From positions 1 through 64,000 of the forward strand of contig NZ_LLXZ01000059.1 of NCBI RefSeq assembly GCF_001440395.1: DNA of 64,000 bases, given 5' to 3'. Made by a program: the position numbers and the translations under genes. Positions 58,973-64,000 of this stretch are shown piece by piece. Each line of letters starts with the position of its first letter. Within the stretch, counting starts at the first letter, position 1. Below the pieces are notes generated by a model, which worked only from the letters and a program-made list of their open reading frames with translations, did not search any database and had not been told where the DNA came from. This stretch comes from Bradyrhizobium jicamae. Lineage in GTDB: Bacteria > Pseudomonadota > Alphaproteobacteria > Rhizobiales > Xanthobacteraceae.

Positions 58973-59216
58973 GGATCACCTTTCGACGAGAATGGAGGGA
59001 TTTGATAGCGCGCGAAAACTCGTCGAGGTCGCGTCGCCGGTCCATGCCATGTTCATGGGCGTCGGAAATCGCGCGTAACCCGCCCGCGCCAGCCTCACAC
59101 CCTTTTCATGGGATGTTGCCGCGCGCTGCGATGGACCATGTACATCCCGCGTCGGCTGCGGTGCGCGATCGGCACATCGCGAAAGAGCTGCACGCCCTAT
59201 TCGGGAGAGATGACAC

Positions 59217-59507
59217 ATGGTGAAGAAGATAGGTTGGCTGAGCGCTGGTCTGACGCTTGCAGCGTTCTCGGCGGTCGCTTCGTTCGCGCTGGGTGGCGCA
59301 AGCTCGGCCCAGGCTGCGGTGGTTTATTGCAAGACGGTTGGCGTGCCGAAGGGCTGCGTGGCGCGGCCGACGCCGGTCGCGAGAGCGGTGGTTGCGACAC
59401 CGGTCGTCGGCGTCGGCGCTGTCGGCGTCGGTGCTCCCGGCGTCGGCGTCCGTCCGGGCACCCCGATGAACCGCGGCGGTCCGGTCAATCGCGTTGGCCG
59501 CCGCTGA
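59217..59507 (+). CDS. Small exported Gly/Val/Pro-rich protein
   Basis: A 96-aa protein. ATG at 59217 follows GGGAGAGATGAC. A signal peptide (WLSAGLTLAAFSAVASFALGGASSAQA) precedes a mature part with two cysteines (VYCKTVG, KGCVAR) and a repeated GVGAVGVGAPGVGV stretch, ending in RGGPVNRVGRR. Such Val/Gly/Pro repeats occur in rhizobial envelope proteins of unknown role. It lies in a cluster of small exported proteins. Confidence 0.7.
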   Translation: MVKKIGWLSAGLTLAAFSAVASFALGGASSAQAAVVYCKTVGVPKGCVARPTPVARAVVATPVVGVGAVGVGAPGVGVRPGTPMNRGGPVNRVGRR

Positions 59508-59522
59508 GGCAAAACATTTGAG

Positions 59523-61481
59523 CTAACCGGCAGCGCCGTCGCTGTCGGGAAAGCGGTGGGGCAATGTCAATCTCACGCGCGTACCTTGATCAGCCCCTTG
59601 ATCGGTTCCTTGGGCGCAGGAGCTCAATTCCAGCTCCGCGCCACAGCGCGCAGCGCGGCTGCGCATGTTGCGTAAGCCGCGCGCCGCCTTTATCGCGCCT
59701 GCCGCTGTGCCATCCGACGTGATCTCAAAACCCTTGCCGTCATCCTCGACGGTGATGCAGCCGCGCTCGTGACCATCGGCGCCGGCCAGCGTCTCGATTC
59801 TCACTGTGATACGCTTCGCATTGGCATGCTTGACCGCGTTGGTCACGGCCTCATCCAATAGCCGCACGATCTGGATCACGTGCCAGGGCCGCAGCTCGGG
59901 GTGAACCGGCACGCCCTGCGGCGTCACCGCGCGCCAGTCCAGTGCGATGTCGTGCGGACGCAACTGCGCCATCGCGCGTTCGCGCCACGAGCCGAGCGCC
60001 AGCATCAGGTCGCCGCCGATGTCGTCCATGGAGTCGATGACGAGGCGCAGATCCTTCAGCGCCGCGCGCGCCGCATCGCCTATGCCAGCGCTGCCGTTGC
60101 CGCGCTCGCTCAAGGCCACGATGCTCACGAGCTGGCCGCCGAGCCCGTCATGCAGGTCGCGCATCAGCCGCGTGCGTTCCCGCGCCAGCGCCGCCGCACG
60201 GGCGCGCTCCTCCTCGCGGGCGAAACTGACCTTCAGCTTTTCCTCTGCCTCGCGCACCTGGCTGACGAGGCGGCCGGCAAAGCCGTCGACCTGGTTCAGC
60301 GCGCGCGCAAACCGCCACGTCAGCCCGGCGCCGATTGCGACCAGCATCGCCGAATAGGACAGGCGCGAGGTGAAGATGCGGTTCGGCGTCATCTGGAACA
60401 CCGAGAGCAGGTCCGCGATCCAGCAGGTCAGCATGATCGTGACCGCGCAGCCGAGCAGGAGGCTCGCGACGTTCGGCCGTTTCAGCGCCGAGCGCGCCGT
60501 GACGACGGCCATGATGAGAAGCGAGATGCCGACCATCGGCACCGCGAGAATCAGGAACAGCGCGCGCACCATCGCCTGATTGCCGAACAGGCCGGCCAGC
60601 GCCAGCAGTACGCCAGGAATGAAAAGGATCCAGCCATAGCGCTGCCATTTCCAGCCCGAGAACAACAGCGCGAAGGTCAGCACCAGCGCGCTTTCGATCG
60701 GCGCGGAGGAGATCAGGATCACGTTGAGCTTGGAGAACGGCGTCTCGCCCATCGGCGTTTGCAGGAAAGCCTGCCCGACACCGACCGCCATCGCCGCCGC
60801 GAGCACGCCATAGGCCGGCTCATGGCGTCGCATTACCCACATGATGCCGAGGATGACGGCGAGGATCGCCTGCCAGGACGAGAACACCACCGGCAGGGTG
60901 ACGAAGATCAAGGTCCTCAGATCATAGCTCGGACGCAACTCTGCATCCGGGCCGACCCAGATGCGATCGAGAAAGCCCGTGATCGGGCCCCAGATGAACA
61001 GGCGGATCGAGATGGCATTCTCGCCATCGCGCAGTACCGACGCCGGAATTACCGCAATCGCCGGCGTATTGCGGTCGGGACGGTTGGCGGCGGGATCGCG
61101 GCGGCTGTCGAGGATCACGACGCCGTTGACGGTGACCTCGACGCCGTTGGTAAAGCGCGGCACAAACACCGACCACGGTTGCGCGGCCTCGCTGGCAGGG
61201 CGGACGAATTGCCCGCTGAAGCGGGGCGGGTCGTTCATTGCATCCCGGCGTGGCGAGAAATAGGGCAGCGTCACCGCACGCTCGATGCCGGCGTCGGTGA
61301 GCTGAAGCGCCGTCATCCGATACTGCGCGGGCGGTCCCGGCAGCGACTGCAGCAGCGCCACGACGCAGGCGCCGGCGATCGCCGCCTGCAGCAGCAGATA
61401 CTGAATGAGACGGGATGCTTGCAGTCGCCGGCGCTCGCGGCCGGGCAGGTCCGGTTGCGCGTCGTCGGCGTGATCGTTCAC
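59523..61481 (-). CDS. 7TM-DISM sensor histidine kinase (NarX/UhpB type)
   Basis: A 652-aa kinase. GTG at 61481 overlaps the TGA stop of the response regulator (GTGA), so translation is coupled; the open frame above it is not coding. A first helix (about 20-40) is followed by a periplasmic beta-sandwich (VTVNGVVILDSRRDPA...) and seven helices (about 200-400): the 7TMR-DISM architecture. The HisKA_3 domain has RDLHDGLGGQLVSIVALSERG with His444, and the ATPase has DEAVTNAVKHA and DDGKGFEI. It senses an unknown extracellular signal, possibly a carbohydrate, and phosphorylates the LuxR-type regulator encoded upstream. Confidence 0.92.
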   Translation of the reverse strand: MNDHADDAQPDLPGRERRRLQASRLIQYLLLQAAIAGACVVALLQSLPGPPAQYRMTALQLTDAGIERAVTLPYFSPRRDAMNDPPRFSGQFVRPASEAAQPWSVFVPRFTNGVEVTVNGVVILDSRRDPAANRPDRNTPAIAVIPASVLRDGENAISIRLFIWGPITGFLDRIWVGPDAELRPSYDLRTLIFVTLPVVFSSWQAILAVILGIMWVMRRHEPAYGVLAAAMAVGVGQAFLQTPMGETPFSKLNVILISSAPIESALVLTFALLFSGWKWQRYGWILFIPGVLLALAGLFGNQAMVRALFLILAVPMVGISLLIMAVVTARSALKRPNVASLLLGCAVTIMLTCWIADLLSVFQMTPNRIFTSRLSYSAMLVAIGAGLTWRFARALNQVDGFAGRLVSQVREAEEKLKVSFAREEERARAAALARERTRLMRDLHDGLGGQLVSIVALSERGNGSAGIGDAARAALKDLRLVIDSMDDIGGDLMLALGSWRERAMAQLRPHDIALDWRAVTPQGVPVHPELRPWHVIQIVRLLDEAVTNAVKHANAKRITVRIETLAGADGHERGCITVEDDGKGFEITSDGTAAGAIKAARGLRNMRSRAARCGAELELSSCAQGTDQGADQGTRVRLTLPHRFPDSDGAAG

Positions 61482-62155
61482 AGCTTGATCAAGCCCTGCT
61501 GAACCGCCTCGAACACCGCCTCGCCCCGGGTATGGACTTCGAGCTTGCGATAGATGTTCTTGATATGCCCGGGCACGGTCTGGCGCGACAGGCCGAGATG
61601 GCTGGCGATCTCGGCGTAGCTGAAACCCTTGGCGATGCCCCAGAGGATATCGATCTCGCGCGGTGTCAGCTTGGTGGTGTTGAGCGCGGGGCCGGGCGGC
61701 GGCTCGGGCGTGCTCTGGGTTCGCCGCACGATGAAGCGCGCGATCGAGGCCGAGATCGGCGAATGCCCGGCGACGAGATCGCGCACGGTGGCGGCGATGT
61801 CGGTCGGGAATGCGTCCTTGAGCAGATAGCCGGTTGCGCCGACGGTGATCGCCGAAATCACGCTTTCCTCGTCGCCGAGGATCGAGATCACCATGATCTC
61901 GGTATCGGGAAAGCGCCGTCGCGTTTCCCGGATTAGATCGACGCCATGGCCGTCGGGCAGTTGAAGATCGGTCAGCAGCACTTTTGGTGCGCCCTGTGCG
62001 AGACAGGCGCGGGCTTCCGCCAGCGTACCCGCGGCTTTCACCTGGTAACCGGCCTTGGTCAGCGCGTCCTGCAGCCGCCAAAGCGTCGGCGCATCGTCCT
62101 CAAGCAGCACGACCGTGATGGCCTCGGCTTTCGGCCCCTCGCTCAATGAATTCAT
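61478..62155 (-). CDS. NarL/FixJ-family response regulator
   Basis: A 225-aa two-component regulator; ATG at 62155 after GGAG. Receiver (about 10-125) with LLEDD acidic pocket, phospho-acceptor Asp63 (LLTDLQLPDGHG) and LLKDAF with Lys. LuxR-type HTH (about 160-220: LTPREIDILWGIAKGFSYAEIASHLGLSRQTVPGHIKNIYRKL). First gene of an operon whose second gene is the 7TM-DISM kinase (GTGA overlap), the probable cognate sensor. Target genes are not evident here. A hydrophilic stretch upstream of 62155 is not translated. Confidence 0.92.
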   Translation of the reverse strand: MNSLSEGPKAEAITVVLLEDDAPTLWRLQDALTKAGYQVKAAGTLAEARACLAQGAPKVLLTDLQLPDGHGVDLIRETRRRFPDTEIMVISILGDEESVISAITVGATGYLLKDAFPTDIAATVRDLVAGHSPISASIARFIVRRTQSTPEPPPGPALNTTKLTPREIDILWGIAKGFSYAEIASHLGLSRQTVPGHIKNIYRKLEVHTRGEAVFEAVQQGLIKL

Positions 62156-62264
62156 CTGAAAACTCCGGCCGCTGTCCCTGCAGCCCGGCCAAGTGTAACG
62201 CCGCCGCGGTTTTTTGCGACACCCATGTTCATGGGGCGGGGATTTTACGACTGTTGGCAGTGTC

Positions 62265-62450
62265 TCAGTTTGAATCTTGAGGTCGGAAACCAGAGACAAG
62301 CTTGATATGGATATCTTGGGCAACGATCTGGCGCGCCCATTCGGCCTGATCTTCCCTGATCAAATTCGCAACCAGCAACTCCTCTACGATGGACGCGCCC
62401 ACCTCCTCGCTCCACTTGATGTCCGCTTCGTTTCGCTTCTCATCCATCAT
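62265..62450 (-). CDS. Small helical protein, unknown function
   Basis: A 61-aa frame from the tandem ATG at 62450/62447, preceded by AAGAGGTGAG about 11 bp upstream. The sequence (DEKRNEADIKWSEEVGASI..., IREDQAEWARQIVAQDIHIKL) is an amphipathic two-helix protein with a short tail. The composition is protein-like and the frame has a good ribosome-binding site, but no relative is recognised. A GTG start at 62462 is possible. It could be a short regulatory or structural protein. Confidence 0.5.
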   Translation of the reverse strand: MMDEKRNEADIKWSEEVGASIVEELLVANLIREDQAEWARQIVAQDIHIKLVSGFRPQDSN

Positions 62451-62554
62451 GCCGCTACTCACCTCTTAAAGCGACCGCGTACTTGCTTCGCATCGACGAG
62501 CCATGACGCGGGCGGTCCGATGCCCGTCACGCCCTTGATCAGAACAGGGCAGCC

Positions 62555-62731
62555 TCAATCTTCGGTACGCCAACCGCCCAAAAGAAAAACCTTGCGCGGT
62601 CTGCGTTTCGTTCCGGCTTGCTTTTGGACATCGGCAAGGTCAACGGCAGAGCGCTTCATGAGAAGCTTCACGGCGATTCCAATGATGAGGAATGGTGTCA
62701 GGTAGATCGCCAAGGTTTCGAGTGCCCACAT
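62555..62731 (-). CDS. Small single-pass membrane protein
   Basis: A 58-aa frame starting at 62731 with CCCGGAGAACGGCC directly before the ATG. One transmembrane helix (WALETLAIYLTPFLIIGIAVKLLM) is followed by a basic tail (KRSAVDLADVQKQAGTKRRPRK). Typical of small membrane proteins of unknown function. Support comes from the ribosome-binding site and the clean membrane helix. Confidence 0.5.
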   Translation of the reverse strand: MWALETLAIYLTPFLIIGIAVKLLMKRSAVDLADVQKQAGTKRRPRKVFLLGGWRTED

Positions 62732-62899
62732 GGCCGTTCTCCGGGCTGGGACAAGCTGAACACTGAGGGCTCTAATACGGTCAGCGCCGATGAGAACAAT
62801 CAAGGAACGCGAACATCAAAATCGACTTCCTATACTAACACACAGCGACCTTCCCTGAGGAGCGGTTTATATGATTGCTCGCTCAACGAGGCCGCCCAA

Positions 62900-64000
62900 A
62901 TGCCGAAAGCTCCAGAGAATGCCCCGCCGGATCGGCACGCTTCCGAACCCGGCCGCCTTCCCGTCACATCAGACGATATCACGGCCGCGGCCGCATCCAT
63001 TGCCGGTTCCGTCATCGTCACCGAATGCGACCAGAGCCGGACGCTGAGCGAGATTTGCGGCTGCAACGTCTGGCTCAAATTCGAGAACCTGCAGTTCACC
63101 TCGACCTTCAAGGAGCGCGGCGCGCTCAACCGGCTGCGGGCGCTGTCGCCGGACGAGCGGCGGCGCGGCGTGATCGCGATGTCGGCCGGCAATCACGCGC
63201 AGGGCGTGGCCTATCACGCGAGCCGGCTCGGCATTCCCGCTAGCATCGTGATGCCGATCGGCACGCCGATGGTGAAGATCGAGAACACGCGGCGTCACGG
63301 CGCGAACACGATCATTTCCGGCAAGACGCTGGAGGAGGCCGGCGAGTTCGCCCGCAAGCATGGCGAGGCGAACAACCTCATCATGATCCATCCTTACGAC
63401 GATCCCTTGATCATCGCAGGCCAGGGCACCATCGCGCTCGAAATGCTCAAGGCCGCGCCTGATCTCGATACGATGGTGATCCCGATCGGCGGCGGCGGGC
63501 TGATCTCCGGCATGGCGATTGCGGCCAAATCGCTGAAGCCGGAATTGCGCATCGTCGGCGTGCAGGCGCAGCTTTATCCGTCGATGTATAACGTCATCCG
63601 TGGCGAGCAGTTGCCGATGCGCGGCGATACGCTCGCCGAAGGCATTGCGGTGAAGGTGCCGGGACGGATCACCACCGAAATCATCCGCGATCTCGTCGAC
63701 GACATCGTTCTCGTCACCGAAGATCAGATCGAACGCGCGGTGTCGATGCTGATCGCGATCGAAAAGACCGTGGTCGAGGGCGCCGGCGCAGTGGGCCTTG
63801 CCGCGATACTGGCGGCGCCGGAGCGTTTTGCCGGGCGCCATGTCGGCCTGGTCCTGACCGGCGGAAACATAGATACGCGCCTGATCGCCTCCGTCCTGAC
63901 CCGCGAGCTCGCCCGCGAGGGCCGGCTGACGCAGATCGCCATCGACATCGTCGACCGGCCCGGCCAGCTCGCCGCCGTCTCGGCACTGCTCGCCGAAGCC
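62900..64000 (+). CDS. ilvA: Threonine ammonia-lyase (partial, 3' end beyond window)
   Basis: 367 codons are present; the window ends before the stop. ATG at 62900 follows GAGG at nine bases. PLP lysine in STFKERGALNR (about residue 68); SAGNHAQGVAYHAS; and the PLP-phosphate-binding glycine loop PIGGGGLISGMA (about 200). The last part (LTRELAREGRLTQIAIDIVDRPGQLAAVSALL) begins a C-terminal ACT-like regulatory domain, as in the roughly 400-aa single-ACT forms. It converts threonine to 2-oxobutanoate for isoleucine synthesis or catabolism. Because of the single short ACT-like region it may be of TdcB-like type with regulation. Confidence 0.92.
   Translation, partial: MPKAPENAPPDRHASEPGRLPVTSDDITAAAASIAGSVIVTECDQSRTLSEICGCNVWLKFENLQFTSTFKERGALNRLRALSPDERRRGVIAMSAGNHAQGVAYHASRLGIPASIVMPIGTPMVKIENTRRHGANTIISGKTLEEAGEFARKHGEANNLIMIHPYDDPLIIAGQGTIALEMLKAAPDLDTMVIPIGGGGLISGMAIAAKSLKPELRIVGVQAQLYPSMYNVIRGEQLPMRGDTLAEGIAVKVPGRITTEIIRDLVDDIVLVTEDQIERAVSMLIAIEKTVVEGAGAVGLAAILAAPERFAGRHVGLVLTGGNIDTRLIASVLTRELAREGRLTQIAIDIVDRPGQLAAVSALLAEA

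Noticed and set aside
61482..62081. N-terminal extension of the sensor kinase frame
   Set aside because: It overlaps the response regulator in another frame and has no protein-like composition; the GTG at 61481 overlapping the regulator stop is the better start.

Overview
The window is chromosomal DNA of a high-GC alphaproteobacterium, most likely Bradyrhizobium or a close relative in the Nitrobacteraceae. The grounds are the ispH-thrB-rnhA gene order, a TrcR/DUF1013 gene, a cyclic glucan exporter (NdvA type), a TAXI-type TRAP transporter with fused permease, many acyl-CoA and solute-binding-protein genes, and several families of long palindromic intergenic repeats typical of that group. No tRNA, rRNA, insertion sequence, phage gene or CRISPR array was found. 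The region reads as core and shell chromosome rather than an island.

Layout. 1-5 kb: thioesterase, CoA-pyrophosphatase-type Nudix hydrolase, Bug/TctC binding protein, a secreted protein with a lysozyme-like core, two small secreted proteins. 5-13.3 kb: a degenerate EAL protein, a TAXI TRAP transporter (permease then binding protein, with a clear terminator), an SDR, a CPA1 Na+/H+ antiporter and a frameshifted membrane protein. 13.4-21.3 kb: two tandem TPR proteins sharing a C-terminal LprI-like domain, prpE, a lipoprotein, a 68-aa protein and a MASE1 hybrid histidine kinase. 21.3-27.8 kb: trcR, ispH-thrB-rnhA, a one-cysteine peroxiredoxin, DUF924 and a fadD-type ligase. 28-35 kb: a D,D-carboxypeptidase with a histone-H1-like tail, ndvA, an orphan binding protein, a hisE homologue and a VTT membrane protein. 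35-44 kb: a nitronate monooxygenase, a divergent aldehyde dehydrogenase/ModE-like regulator pair, an SDR, a thioesterase and two tandem Leu/Ile/Val-type binding proteins with an unusual N-terminal domain.

44-64 kb: minCDE behind a promoter carrying CtrA-type sites, a DUF985 cupin, an acyl-CoA ligase divergent from a second nitronate monooxygenase, a large MscS channel, a MocR regulator divergent from an EamA permease with operator-like repeats, a group of small envelope proteins with CtrA and EcfG promoter motifs, a sensor kinase/LuxR regulator operon, and the start of ilvA cut off by the window end.

Themes. Envelope and division genes (minCDE, dacA, ndvA, MscS, LprI-domain and other secreted proteins) lie near matches to the alphaproteobacterial CtrA, CcrM and EcfG sites. 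Carboxylate and acyl metabolism is also prominent (prpE, fadD, thioesterases, TctC, TRAP). I see no single obvious new defence or biosynthetic system. The best leads are the CtrA-type promoters, a 55-aa gene at 53043-53210, a catalytically degenerate EAL protein, the MocR/EamA divergon, and the paired paralogues with uncommon domain combinations.
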